From the NCBI GenBank assembly GCA_031415135.1, contig JANORB010000083.1, positions 16,729-80,728 on the forward strand: a DNA stretch of 64,000 bases. The letters run 5' to 3'. Shown here one piece after another: positions 15,427-23,545 of the stretch. Made by a program: the position numbers and the translations under genes. Source of the DNA: LGRD01 sp031415135. GTDB lineage: Bacteria; Pseudomonadota; Gammaproteobacteria; Burkholderiales; Burkholderiaceae_C. Each line of letters begins with the position of its first letter. Position 1 is the first letter of the stretch. The notes under the pieces were generated by a model, which searched no databases, was not told where the DNA came from, and was given only the letters and a program-made list of their open reading frames with translations.

Positions 15427-17199
15427 ATGGACATGTCCACCGCTGAAGTCAAGCGCGCCGCTCAGGCGCAGCCGCAGCCCCCCCACCAAGATCCGAACGG
15501 CTCCGAGATTCTCGTGCGCTGTCTTCAGGCCGAAGGTGTCAAGTTCCTCTGGGGCTACCCGGGCGGCGCGGTGCTCTACATCTACGACGCGCTCTACAAA
15601 CAAGACACCATCGAGCACGTTTTGGTGCGTCACGAGCAGGCTGCCGTGCACGCGGCCGATGGCTACGCGCGCGCCACCGGAGAAGTCGGGGTAGCGCTGG
15701 TCACATCGGGCCCGGGCGTGACGAATGCCGTCACCGGCATTGCCACGGCCTACATGGACTCCATTCCGATGGTGATCATCACCGGGCAGGTGCCGACGCC
15801 GGCCATCGGGCTCGATGCATTCCAGGAATGCGACACCGTGGGCATCACCCGCCCGATCGTGAAGCACAACTTCCTGGTGAAGGACGTCCGCGACCTGGCG
15901 ATGACCCTGAAGAAGGCGTTTCACATTGCCCGCACGGGCCGGCCGGGGCCGGTCGTGGTTGACGTGCCCAAGGATGTCTCGCTGAAGACCGCGCCGTTTC
16001 ACTACCCAGCGGTGGTGGAGATGCGCTCCTACAACCCGGTTCGCAAAGGCCACGGCGGGCAAATACGCAAGGCGGTGCAGTTGCTGCTGGGTGCCAAACG
16101 ACCGTACATCTACACCGGCGGCGGCGTGATCCTGGGCAACGCATCGGCCGAACTGCGGGAACTGGTGGACTTGTTGGGCTACCCGTGCACCAACACATTG
16201 ATGGGCCTGGGTGCCTACCCGTCGAGCGACCCGAAGTTCCTGGGCATGCTGGGGATGCATGGAACTTATGAAGCCAACATGACCATGCAGAACTGCGATG
16301 TTCTGCTGGCGGTGGGGGCCCGGTTCGACGATCGCGTGATCGGCAACCCCAAGCACTTCGCGTCGGTGGAGCGCAAGATCGTTCACGTCGACATCGACCC
16401 CTCGTCGATCTCCAAGCGCGTCAAGGTCGACATTCCCATCGTCGGCGACGTGAAGGACGTGCTGCACGAGTTGATCGCGCAGATCAGGGACGCCCAGGCC
16501 CGGCCCGACGCGGCGGCGTTGTCGGCGTGGTGGGGCCAGATCAATGAATGGCGCAAGCGCGACTGCCTGCACTACAAGAACAGCAGCGACGTGATCAAGC
16601 CGCAATACGTGGTCGAGAAGTTGTGGGAGCTGACCCGGAATTCCGACGCCTACATCACCTCGGATGTGGGCCAGCACCAAATGTGGGCGGCGCAGTATTA
16701 CCGATTCGACCAGCCCAGGCGCTGGATCAATTCGGGTGGGCTGGGCACCATGGGCGTGGGCCTTCCGTACGCGATGGGCATCAAGCTCGCCAAGCCGGAC
16801 GCGGACGTCTTTTGCGTCACCGGCGAGGGCTCGATCCAGATGTGCATCCAGGAGCTGTCGACCTGCCTGCAGTACAAGACCCCGGTCAAGATCATCTCGT
16901 TGAACAACCGCTTCCTGGGCATGGTCCTGCAGTGGCAGCAGATCGACTACGGAGGCCGTTACTCGCACAGCTACATGGATGCGCTGCCCGATTTCGTCAA
17001 GCTCGCCGAGGCCTATGGGCACGTCGGCATGAAGATCGAAAAGCCCGCCGACGTCGAGCCGGCGCTGCGTGAGGCGATCCGGCTGAAAGACCGGACCGTG
17101 TTCCTCGACATCCGCACCGACCCGACCGAAAACGTCTGGCCGATGGTCAAGGCGGGGCAGGGCATTTCCGAGATGCTGTTGGGGTCCGAAGACCTCTGA
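15427..17199 (+). CDS. ilvB: Acetolactate synthase large (catalytic) subunit
   Basis: This thiamine-diphosphate and FAD enzyme condenses two pyruvates, or pyruvate with 2-ketobutyrate, in the first common step of valine, leucine and isoleucine synthesis. The 590-residue protein contains the catalytic Glu70 in VRHEQAAVHAADGYARATG. The cofactor-binding motif starts at residue 466 and ends near LNN 492-494. It reads GEGS rather than the usual GDGS, so the metal-binding Asp is replaced by Glu. I start at the ATG at 15427, nine bases after AAAGG; the frame is open back to a TTG at 15421, and an ATG at 15433 is also possible. It is followed by ilvH and ilvC. Confidence 0.95.
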   Translation: MDMSTAEVKRAAQAQPQPPHQDPNGSEILVRCLQAEGVKFLWGYPGGAVLYIYDALYKQDTIEHVLVRHEQAAVHAADGYARATGEVGVALVTSGPGVTNAVTGIATAYMDSIPMVIITGQVPTPAIGLDAFQECDTVGITRPIVKHNFLVKDVRDLAMTLKKAFHIARTGRPGPVVVDVPKDVSLKTAPFHYPAVVEMRSYNPVRKGHGGQIRKAVQLLLGAKRPYIYTGGGVILGNASAELRELVDLLGYPCTNTLMGLGAYPSSDPKFLGMLGMHGTYEANMTMQNCDVLLAVGARFDDRVIGNPKHFASVERKIVHVDIDPSSISKRVKVDIPIVGDVKDVLHELIAQIRDAQARPDAAALSAWWGQINEWRKRDCLHYKNSSDVIKPQYVVEKLWELTRNSDAYITSDVGQHQMWAAQYYRFDQPRRWINSGGLGTMGVGLPYAMGIKLAKPDADVFCVTGEGSIQMCIQELSTCLQYKTPVKIISLNNRFLGMVLQWQQIDYGGRYSHSYMDALPDFVKLAEAYGHVGMKIEKPADVEPALREAIRLKDRTVFLDIRTDPTENVWPMVKAGQGISEMLLGSEDL

Positions 17200-17358
17200 T
17201 GCGCAGGATGCGGGCATCGGGTCGGGCGTTACCGCGCCCCATCCGGCGTTCGCCAGAGGCGCAAAGGAACTTCGGCGATTTCACTTCAAACCGTTAGCAC
17301 AGCGTGGCCACAGGCCGTCGGTTACCGCCGCCGGCTCCAAGAGCGCGCCCACACCATC
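17200..17358 (+). other. Structured-looking ilvB-ilvH spacer
   Basis: This 159-base gap is unusually long for the two subunits of one enzyme. It is GC-rich with several short self-complementary segments (for example around 17225-17265 and 17318-17338), and I see no open frame with a ribosome site. A conserved structured RNA called the ilvH motif has, as I recall, been described in Betaproteobacteria; whether this is one cannot be settled by eye. Confidence 0.35.
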
Positions 17359-17850
17359 ATGAAACACATCATTGCCTTGCTGCTCGAAAACGAGCCCGGT
17401 GCACTCTCGCGCGTGGTCGGCCTGTTTTCCGCCCGCGGCTACAACATCGAAAGCCTGACGGTCGCGCCCACCGAGGACGCGTCGCTGTCGCGCATGACCA
17501 TCGTGACCACCGGCTCGGACGATGTGATCGAGCAGATCACCAAGCACCTGAACCGCCTGATCGAAGTGGTGAAGGTGGTGGACTTGACGGAGGGAGCGTT
17601 CACCGAGCGCGAACTGATGCTGATCAAGGTTCGCGCGGTCGGCAAGGAGCGCGACGAGATGAAGCGCATGGCCGACATCTTTCGCGGCCGCATCATCGAC
17701 GTGACCGAGAAGAGCTACACCATCGAACTGACCGGCGACAAGTCCAAGCTCGACGCCTTCATCGAGGCGATCGACCGCAGTGCCATTCTGGAAACCGTGC
17801 GCACCGGCACCAGCGGGATCGGTCGCGGCGAGCGCATCCTGCGCGTTTGA
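17359..17850 (+). CDS. ilvH: Acetolactate synthase small (regulatory) subunit
   Basis: The regulatory subunit confers valine feedback inhibition and full activity on the IlvB catalytic subunit. This 163-residue protein has an N-terminal ACT domain (residues 1-75; LLENEPGALSRVVGLFSARGYNIESL) that binds the effector. The C-terminal domain (about 80-160) carries KSYTIELTGDKSKLDAFIEA and the conserved end RTGTSGIGRGERILRV. Length and order match the family. It lies 159 bases after ilvB, a longer gap than usual, and 41 bases before ilvC, so it could be transcribed both with ilvB and from its own leader. Confidence 0.96.
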   Translation: MKHIIALLLENEPGALSRVVGLFSARGYNIESLTVAPTEDASLSRMTIVTTGSDDVIEQITKHLNRLIEVVKVVDLTEGAFTERELMLIKVRAVGKERDEMKRMADIFRGRIIDVTEKSYTIELTGDKSKLDAFIEAIDRSAILETVRTGTSGIGRGERILRV

Positions 17851-17891
17851 TTCCCGCCATCCCAAGATTGATTGACCACCAGGAGAACACC

Positions 17892-18908
17892 ATGAAGGTT
17901 TATTACGACAAAGACGCCGACCTGAGCCTCGTCAAAGGCAAGAACGTCACGATCATCGGCTACGGCTCGCAAGGCCACGCCCACGCGCAGAACCTGAACG
18001 ACAGCGGCGTGAAGGTGACCGTCGGCTTGCGCAAAGGCGGCGCCTCCTGGTCCAAGGCCGAGAAGGCCGGGCTCAAGGTGGCCGAGGTCAGCGATGCGGT
18101 CAGGGCCGCCGACGTGGTGATGATGTTGCTGCCCGACGAGCAGATCGCCAGTGTCTACAAGAACGATGTCGAGGCGCACATGAAGCAGGGCGCTTCGCTC
18201 GCGTTTGCGCATGGCTTCAACGTTCATTACGGGCAGGTGGTGCCGCGCGCCGACCTTGACGTGTGGATGGTGGCACCCAAGGCGCCTGGCCACACGGTGC
18301 GGTCGACCTACACCCAGGGTGGCGGTGTGCCCCACCTGATCGCCGTTCATGCCGACAAGACCGGCAAGGCGCGTGACCTGGCCTTGAGCTACGCCGCAGC
18401 CAATGGCGGCGGCAAGGCGGGCGTGATCGAGACCAACTTCCGTGAAGAGACCGAGACCGACCTGTTCGGCGAACAAGCCGTGTTGTGCGGCGGCGCGGTC
18501 GAATTGATCAAGGCCGGGTTCGAGACCCTGACCGAAGCCGGTTACGCGCCGGAGATGGCCTATTTCGAATGCCTGCACGAACTCAAGCTGATCGTGGACC
18601 TGATCTACGAGGGCGGGATTGCCAACATGAACTACTCGATCTCGAACAATGCCGAGTACGGCGAGTACGTCACCGGCCCGAAGATCGTCAACGAAGACAC
18701 CAAGAACGTGATGCGCCAGGTGCTCAAGGACATCCAGACCGGCGAGTATGCGAAGAGCTTCATCATCGAGAACCGCGCCGGCGCGCCGACCTTGCTGTCA
18801 CGCCGCCGCCTGATGGCCGAGCACCCGATCGAGGTGGTGGGTGAACAGCTTCGCGCGATGATGCCCTGGATCAAGAAGAACCGGCTGGTGGACCAGTCCA
18901 AGAACTGA
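17892..18908 (+). CDS. ilvC: Ketol-acid reductoisomerase (NADP+), class I
   Basis: This enzyme performs the Mg-dependent alkyl migration and NADPH reduction of acetolactate or acetohydroxybutyrate, the second common step of branched-chain amino acid synthesis. At 338 residues it is the short class I form. Visible features are the nucleotide-binding IIGYGSQGHAHAQNL near residue 20, the APKAPGHTVR segment, the metal-binding region ETETDLFGEQAVLCGG and the C-terminal FECLHELKLIVDLIYEGG. The ATG is preceded by AGGAG at 17881-17885; the frame is open well upstream but that part is not homologous. It is the last gene of the ilvBHC set. Confidence 0.97.
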   Translation: MKVYYDKDADLSLVKGKNVTIIGYGSQGHAHAQNLNDSGVKVTVGLRKGGASWSKAEKAGLKVAEVSDAVRAADVVMMLLPDEQIASVYKNDVEAHMKQGASLAFAHGFNVHYGQVVPRADLDVWMVAPKAPGHTVRSTYTQGGGVPHLIAVHADKTGKARDLALSYAAANGGGKAGVIETNFREETETDLFGEQAVLCGGAVELIKAGFETLTEAGYAPEMAYFECLHELKLIVDLIYEGGIANMNYSISNNAEYGEYVTGPKIVNEDTKNVMRQVLKDIQTGEYAKSFIIENRAGAPTLLSRRRLMAEHPIEVVGEQLRAMMPWIKKNRLVDQSKN

Positions 18909-18929
18909 TTCCGGGGGCCGTGGTTTCAT

Positions 18930-18962
18930 GGGCCGCCGGGGCAGCCTTGCGGCCCTCTTGCC
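18930..18962 (+). terminator. Possible terminator after ilvC
   Basis: GGGCCGC (18930-18936) pairs with GCGGCCC (18949-18955) around a 12-base loop, followed by the weak T-rich stretch TCTTG. It lies between ilvC and pssA. The poor T tract makes this tentative. Confidence 0.4.
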
Positions 18963-19001
18963 TTGTGCCGGCGCCGATGTGCCTGAGTTATCCTGCACGC
19001 C

Positions 19002-19829
19002 ATGAACGAAGACCTGCCCGTGCACGAAGAAGAAGCCCGCGAGCCCCCGCCCAGGGCGCGCCGCAAGGGCATCTATGTGCTGCCCAACATGATCACGCTG
19101 GCCAATCTGTTTGGTGGCTTCTACGCGATCGTGATGGCCATGAACGGCCGCTTTGAATTGTCGGTCTACGGGGTCTTCATTGCCATGGTGCTGGACAGCC
19201 TGGACGGCCGGGTGGCGCGCATGACCAACACCCAAAGCACATTCGGCGAGCAAATGGACAGTCTGTCGGACATGGTCTCGTTCGGCGCGGCGCCGGCGCT
19301 GGTCATCTATGAGTGGGCGCTCAGGGACATGGGCAAGCTGGGCTGGGTTGCGGCCTTTGTCTATTGCGCATCGGCCGCATTGCGATTGGCGCGATTCAAC
19401 ACCAACCTGGCGGTGGTCGACAAACGATTCTTTCAGGGGCTGCCCAGTCCCGCGGCCGCGGCGATTGTGATGGGCTTCATCTGGGTGATGGACGATGCCG
19501 GCTTCAAGGGCTTCAAGGAAGGGCCGTGGCTGGGGTGGACGGCGTTTGCGGTCACGCTTTATGCGGGCCTGACGATGGTCACCAACGTTCCCTTCTACAG
19601 CTTCAAGGATTTGAGTCTCAAGCGCTCGGTGCCGTTCATCGTGATCGTTGCAATCGCGCTGGGCATCGCCGTCATCAACATTCACCCGCCGATCGTCTTG
19701 TTCGCGTTGTTCTGTGCTTACGGGCTGTCGGGTTATGGCGTGTATGTCTGGAAGCGCAAGACCGGCCGGCCGGTCAGCGTGATCGCCACTTCCACCGACG
19801 AGCCCGACGAGCAGGGTCTGCATCGCTGA
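19002..19829 (+). CDS. pssA: CDP-diacylglycerol-serine O-phosphatidyltransferase
   Basis: PssA makes phosphatidylserine from CDP-diacylglycerol and serine, the committed step to phosphatidylethanolamine. The 275-residue integral membrane protein has the CDP-alcohol phosphatidyltransferase motif at 68-90 (D68-G-x-x-A-R, G82, D86, D90) and about seven to eight hydrophobic segments. A cytoplasmic charged N-terminus (1-25) precedes the conserved YVLPNMITLANLFGGF. It stands between ilvC and the leuA leader, an arrangement often seen in Burkholderiales. I infer that it is transcribed separately or by read-through from ilvC. Confidence 0.95.
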   Translation: MNEDLPVHEEEAREPPPRARRKGIYVLPNMITLANLFGGFYAIVMAMNGRFELSVYGVFIAMVLDSLDGRVARMTNTQSTFGEQMDSLSDMVSFGAAPALVIYEWALRDMGKLGWVAAFVYCASAALRLARFNTNLAVVDKRFFQGLPSPAAAAIVMGFIWVMDDAGFKGFKEGPWLGWTAFAVTLYAGLTMVTNVPFYSFKDLSLKRSVPFIVIVAIALGIAVINIHPPIVLFALFCAYGLSGYGVYVWKRKTGRPVSVIATSTDEPDEQGLHR

Positions 19830-19873
19830 ATCGGGGCGCCGGGCCCGGACCGAACTTCGGCTCCAGGCCGTGC

Positions 19874-19879
19874 TACATT
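19874..19879 (+). promoter_or_regulatory. Candidate -10 box for the leuA leader transcript
   Basis: TACATT lies eight bases before the leader-peptide ATG at 19887. If it is the -10 box, transcription would begin at or next to the ATG, and the leader peptide would be translated without a 5' leader. No good -35 is seen, so this is tentative. Confidence 0.35.
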
Positions 19880-19886
19880 TGTTTCC

Positions 19887-19946
19887 ATGACGTCCTCGAT
19901 TGCCTTGTTGCTAGCGCTATCCCCTGGAGAACTGCGGGCTCGCTGA
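19887..19946 (+). CDS. leu operon leader peptide (19 residues)
   Basis: A short frame reads MTSSIALLLALSPGELRAR followed by TGA. Five of its 19 residues are leucine, four of them clustered. The clustered codons are TTG, TTG, CTA and CTA, where this GC-rich genome normally uses CTG or CTC. Such rare-codon runs are the hallmark of ribosome-mediated attenuation. No Shine-Dalgarno site is visible upstream, so it may be leaderless. A candidate antiterminator strand begins within its last codons and a terminator hairpin follows at 19973-20006, just before leuA. The peptide has no function beyond ribosome stalling. It is too short to be found by gene callers. Confidence 0.8.
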   Translation: MTSSIALLLALSPGELRAR

Positions 19947-20008
19947 TCGTTCACGTCCATCCGATCGACCTCAACGGCCCGTTTGCAACCTGCAGCGGGC
20001 CGTTTTGA
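19934..20008 (+). promoter_or_regulatory. leuA attenuator: antiterminator and terminator pair
   Basis: The terminator stem AACGGCCCG (19973-19981) pairs perfectly with CGGGCCGTT (19996-20004) and is followed by TTTTGATTT. The competing strand GCGGGC (19934-19939), inside the last codons of the leader peptide, can pair with GCCCGT (19977-19982) with one G-U pair and so prevent terminator formation. A ribosome stalled on the Leu codons (19905-19919) leaves this strand free; a ribosome reaching the stop at 19944-19946 covers it. The geometry fits the classic mechanism. It was read by eye and not folded by computer. Confidence 0.78.
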
Positions 20009-20050
20009 TTTGGGTTTGCGGGTTGCGATCTCGACCTTCAAGGAACCGCC

Positions 20051-21748
20051 ATGTTGAACCGACCGCAAGAAAAATACCGCGCCTTCGCGCCCGTTGCGTT
20101 GGCCGCCCGCCGCTGGCCTGACGCCGTGCTGACCCGGGCGCCGCAGTGGTGCAGTGTCGATCTGCGCGACGGCAACCAGGCGCTGATCGAGCCGATGGAC
20201 GTTGGGCGCAAGCTGCGCATGTTCGAGATGCTGCTGCGCGTCGGCTTCAAGGAGATCGAAGTCGGATTTCCTTCGGCTTCGCAGACCGATTTCGACTTCG
20301 TCCGCATGCTGATCGAGCAGGATCGGGTTCCGGACGATGTGATCATTCAAGTCCTCACGCCCGCCCGCGAGCCCTTGGTGCGCCGAACCTTCGAGGCCCT
20401 TGCCGGCGCGCGCCGCGCGGTGGTGCATTTGTACAACGCGACCTCGCCGGTGATGCGCCGCGTGGTGCTGGGCTTGACCGAGGATCAAACGCTTGATCTC
20501 GCGGCAACGCACGCCCGCCTCGTGCAGGCGCTGGCCCGTGCACAGCCGGAGACTGATTTCAGCTTTCAGTACTCGCCCGAGATGTTTTCCGGCACCGAGC
20601 TTGAGTTTTCCAAACGTGTGGTGGACGCGGTGACCGCCGTGTGGAGCCCCACCGAAGAGCGCAAATGCATCATCAACCTGCCGTCGACGGTGGAGCACTC
20701 CACGCCGAACGTCTTCGCCGACATGATCGAGTGGATGCACCGCCATCTTGCGCGGCGCGAGGCCATCGTCCTGTCGGTGCATCCGCACAACGATCGCGGC
20801 ACCGGCACGGCGGCGGGCGAGTTCGCATTGATGGCCGGCGCCGACCGCATCGAGGGCTGCTTGTTCGGCAATGGCGAACGCACCGGCAATGTCGATCTGG
20901 TCAACATCGCGCTGAACTTGTACACGCAAGGCGTGGCGCCGGGGCTGGACTTCTCTGACATCGACGACGTGCGCCGCTGCGTCGAACACTGCAACCGCTT
21001 GCCCGTGCACCCGCGCCACCCGTATGCCGGAGACCTGGTCTACACCTCGTTTTCGGGTTCGCACCAGGACGCCATCAAAAAAGCGTTTGCCCAACGCATC
21101 GACGGCGAGATCTGGGACGTGCCGTACTTGCCCATCGACCCCAAAGACCTGGGGCGCAACTACGATGCGGTCATCCGGGTCAACAGCCAGTCGGGCAAGG
21201 GCGGCATCGCCTACTTGCTGGAAGCCGAGTACGGGTTGGAGCTGCCGCGCCGCCTGCAAATCGAGTTCAGCCAGGTGGTTCAGGCGGTGATGGACGACAC
21301 CGGCAAGGAGTTGTCGGCAGCGCAGATCTGGCAGACCTTCGAGGCCGAGTACGCGCTTGACGAAGGGCATGCCGCGCGCTTGTCCAACCCGTCGATCGCG
21401 CAGGGCAGCGACGGCGTGGTGAGCGTTCTCACCGATCTTGAGCTGCCGGGGCGGACCGTCCACGTGCACGGCCGGGGTGCGGGTCCGATCGACGCGTTCG
21501 TCGATGGCCTGAACCGGCAACTCGGCGCCGGCATTCGGGTGTTGGACTATCACGAACATGCGATCGGCAGTGGCGCGGACGCGCGTGCCGTGGCCTACCT
21601 CGAATTGCGGGTGGGCGACGGCGTGACCTTGTTTGGCGTCGGCATCGACGCCAGCATCGTCTCGGCATCGCTCAAGGCGATCGTCTGCGGCTGGGGCCGG
21701 GCGCAGGTGTCGAGTCCATCGGGTCGGCGCCTGGCCGTGCCCGCCTAA
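20051..21748 (+). CDS. leuA: 2-isopropylmalate synthase, yeast/actinobacterial type (long form)
   Basis: LeuA condenses acetyl-CoA with 2-ketoisovalerate in the first leucine-specific step. This 565-residue protein is of the TIGR00970 type. Its catalytic TIM barrel starts at about residue 35 with PQWCSVDLRDGNQAL, where the metal and substrate residues sit in the DLRDGNQ motif, and contains the metal-binding HPHNDRGTGTA. The C-terminal part (about 430-560) is the leucine-sensing regulatory domain. An AAGGA ribosome site precedes the ATG. It is controlled by the leucine attenuator directly upstream and is followed by the inverted-repeat element and a second, different leuA. Confidence 0.95.
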   Translation: MLNRPQEKYRAFAPVALAARRWPDAVLTRAPQWCSVDLRDGNQALIEPMDVGRKLRMFEMLLRVGFKEIEVGFPSASQTDFDFVRMLIEQDRVPDDVIIQVLTPAREPLVRRTFEALAGARRAVVHLYNATSPVMRRVVLGLTEDQTLDLAATHARLVQALARAQPETDFSFQYSPEMFSGTELEFSKRVVDAVTAVWSPTEERKCIINLPSTVEHSTPNVFADMIEWMHRHLARREAIVLSVHPHNDRGTGTAAGEFALMAGADRIEGCLFGNGERTGNVDLVNIALNLYTQGVAPGLDFSDIDDVRRCVEHCNRLPVHPRHPYAGDLVYTSFSGSHQDAIKKAFAQRIDGEIWDVPYLPIDPKDLGRNYDAVIRVNSQSGKGGIAYLLEAEYGLELPRRLQIEFSQVVQAVMDDTGKELSAAQIWQTFEAEYALDEGHAARLSNPSIAQGSDGVVSVLTDLELPGRTVHVHGRGAGPIDAFVDGLNRQLGAGIRVLDYHEHAIGSGADARAVAYLELRVGDGVTLFGVGIDASIVSASLKAIVCGWGRAQVSSPSGRRLAVPA

Positions 21749-21909
21749 GGCAACGCTGAATAAGTCCCCGCGAGGGCGCGCGCCTCGCTTTGGGATGGGC
21801 TGCAAGGCGCAAACCACAGCCATAGCCCCAGCTATGGCGAGGATTTGCAACGCCGCAGACCGCCCAAAGCGAGGATGCGCGACCCGCGAGGGACTTGTTC
21901 AGCGTTGCT
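21749..21909 (+). mobile_element. Miniature inverted-repeat element (about 160 bp, MITE-like)
   Basis: The ends are inverted repeats: GCAACGCTGAATAAGTCCC from 21750, and the reverse complement GCAACGCTGAACAAGTCCC ending at 21908, differing at one base in 19. The similarity continues inward at roughly 75-80% to a central palindrome CCATAGC-CCCA-GCTATGG, so the whole element is one long hairpin with no coding capacity. A CTAA tetranucleotide flanks both sides (21745-21748 and 21910-21913) and may be a target duplication; the left copy contains the leuA stop codon. The shape is that of a non-autonomous insertion element. The parent transposon is not in the window. Confidence 0.7.
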
Positions 21910-21941
21910 CTAACATTGAAATCATTCATCAGGAGCAATCA

Positions 21942-23483
21942 ATGGCTGACAAGCTGATCATTTTCGACACCACCTTGCGCGATGGCGAGCAGTCGCCCGG
22001 CGCGTCGATGACCAAGGACGAAAAGTTGCGCATCGCGCGCCAGCTGGAGCGCCTCCGGGTCGATGTCATCGAGGCCGGTTTTGCAGCGTCGTCCAATGGT
22101 GACTTCGAGGCCGTCAAGGCCATCGCCAACGCCATCAAGGACTGCACCGTGTGTTCGCTCGCACGGGCCAACGACCGCGACATTTCGCGCGCCGCCGAGG
22201 CCCTGGCGGGCGGCAGCTCGACGCGGATCCACCTGTTCCTGGCCACCAGTGCGTTGCACATGGAGAAGAAGCTGCGCATGACACCCGACCAGGTTTTCGA
22301 GCAGGCAAAGCTGTCGACGCGCTTTGCCCGAAACCTGTCCGGCAACGTGGAGTTTTCACCCGAGGACGGCTACCGCTCCGACCCCGATTTTCTGTGCCGC
22401 GTGCTGGAGGCGGTGATCGCCGAGGGTGCCACCACGATCAACATTCCCGACACCGTGGGTTATGCGGTGCCGGAGCTGTACGGCAATTTCATCCTCGATC
22501 TGCGCAATCGCATCCCGAACTCGGACAAGGCGGTCTGGTCGGTGCATTGCCACAACGACCTGGGCATGGCGGTGGCGAACTCGCTGGCGGGTGTGAAGAT
22601 CGGCGGGGCGCGCCAGGTCGAGTGCACGATCAACGGGCTGGGCGAGCGGGCCGGCAATTGCTCTCTTGAAGAAGTCGTGATGGCGGTGAAGACGCGCCGC
22701 GACTACTTCGACCTGGCGCTGAACATCGACACGACGCAAATCGTGCCTGCGTCCCGCCTGGTGTCGCAGACCACCGGGTTTGTGGTTCAGCCCAACAAGG
22801 CCGTCGTGGGCGCAAACGCGTTTGCGCATGCGTCGGGCATTCACCAGGACGGCGTACTCAAGGCCCGCGACACCTACGAAATCATGCGCGCTGAAGACGT
22901 TGGCTGGGCCACCAACAAGATCGTGCTGGGCAAGCTGTCGGGGCGCAATGCGTTCAAGCAGCGCTTGCAGGACCTTGGCATTCAGCTGGGGTCCGAGACC
23001 GAGGTCAATTCGGCTTTTGCCAAGTTCAAGGAACTGGCCGACCGCAAGAGCGAGATCTACGATGAGGACATCCTGGCGCTGGTGATGGACGAGTCGGTGA
23101 CCGCGGAGCGCGAGCACTACCGGCTGCTGTCGCTCTCGCAACGCTCGGAGACCGGTGAACGCCCGCACGCGAAGGTTGCCTTCGCCGCTGGTGATGCCGA
23201 ACACCATGTCGAGAGCGATGGCGACGGACCGGTCGATGCCAGCCTGAAGGCGATTGAGTCCAAGGTGCAAAGCGGTGCCGAGATGCTGCTGTATTCGGTC
23301 AATGCCATCACCTCGGGCAGCACCGAATCGCAGGGTGAGGTGACCGTGCGCCTGCAGCATGGCGGGAGGGTGGTCAACGGCGTCGGCGCCGATCCGGACA
23401 TCATCGTCGCTTCGGCCAAGGCCTACCTCAGCGCGCTCAACAAGCTGCACAGCAAGGTCGAGCGCGTCGCCGCCCAGGGGTGA
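21942..23483 (+). CDS. leuA: 2-isopropylmalate synthase, standard bacterial type
   Basis: This 513-residue protein is the TIGR00973 bacterial form. It starts MADKLIIFDTTLRDGEQSPG, with the metal/substrate motif TLRDGEQ at about residues 11-17, and has HCHNDLGMAVANSLAG in the barrel. The C-terminal allosteric domain (about 390-513) includes GGRVVNGVGADPDIIVASAKAYL. AGGAG at 21931-21935 sets the start; the frame is open far upstream through the inverted-repeat element, but that is not coding. It is a paralogue in function but not in subfamily to the upstream leuA. Possible alternatives such as citramalate synthase cannot be fully excluded by eye. Confidence 0.92.
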   Translation: MADKLIIFDTTLRDGEQSPGASMTKDEKLRIARQLERLRVDVIEAGFAASSNGDFEAVKAIANAIKDCTVCSLARANDRDISRAAEALAGGSSTRIHLFLATSALHMEKKLRMTPDQVFEQAKLSTRFARNLSGNVEFSPEDGYRSDPDFLCRVLEAVIAEGATTINIPDTVGYAVPELYGNFILDLRNRIPNSDKAVWSVHCHNDLGMAVANSLAGVKIGGARQVECTINGLGERAGNCSLEEVVMAVKTRRDYFDLALNIDTTQIVPASRLVSQTTGFVVQPNKAVVGANAFAHASGIHQDGVLKARDTYEIMRAEDVGWATNKIVLGKLSGRNAFKQRLQDLGIQLGSETEVNSAFAKFKELADRKSEIYDEDILALVMDESVTAEREHYRLLSLSQRSETGERPHAKVAFAAGDAEHHVESDGDGPVDASLKAIESKVQSGAEMLLYSVNAITSGSTESQGEVTVRLQHGGRVVNGVGADPDIIVASAKAYLSALNKLHSKVERVAAQG

Positions 23484-23545
23484 TGGGCAAGGGCCTGAAA
23501 CATTGTGAAGAACTGACTTGAGGAAATACCCGTAACGTTTTGATA

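Noticed and set aside
19733..21850. 705-residue minus-strand frame across leuA
   Set aside because: It is an antisense shadow of leuA that also runs through the leader and the inverted-repeat element.
21672..21938. Possible small gene in the inverted-repeat element
   Set aside because: The frame is an effect of the GC-rich hairpin, with no ribosome site and no resemblance to a transposase.
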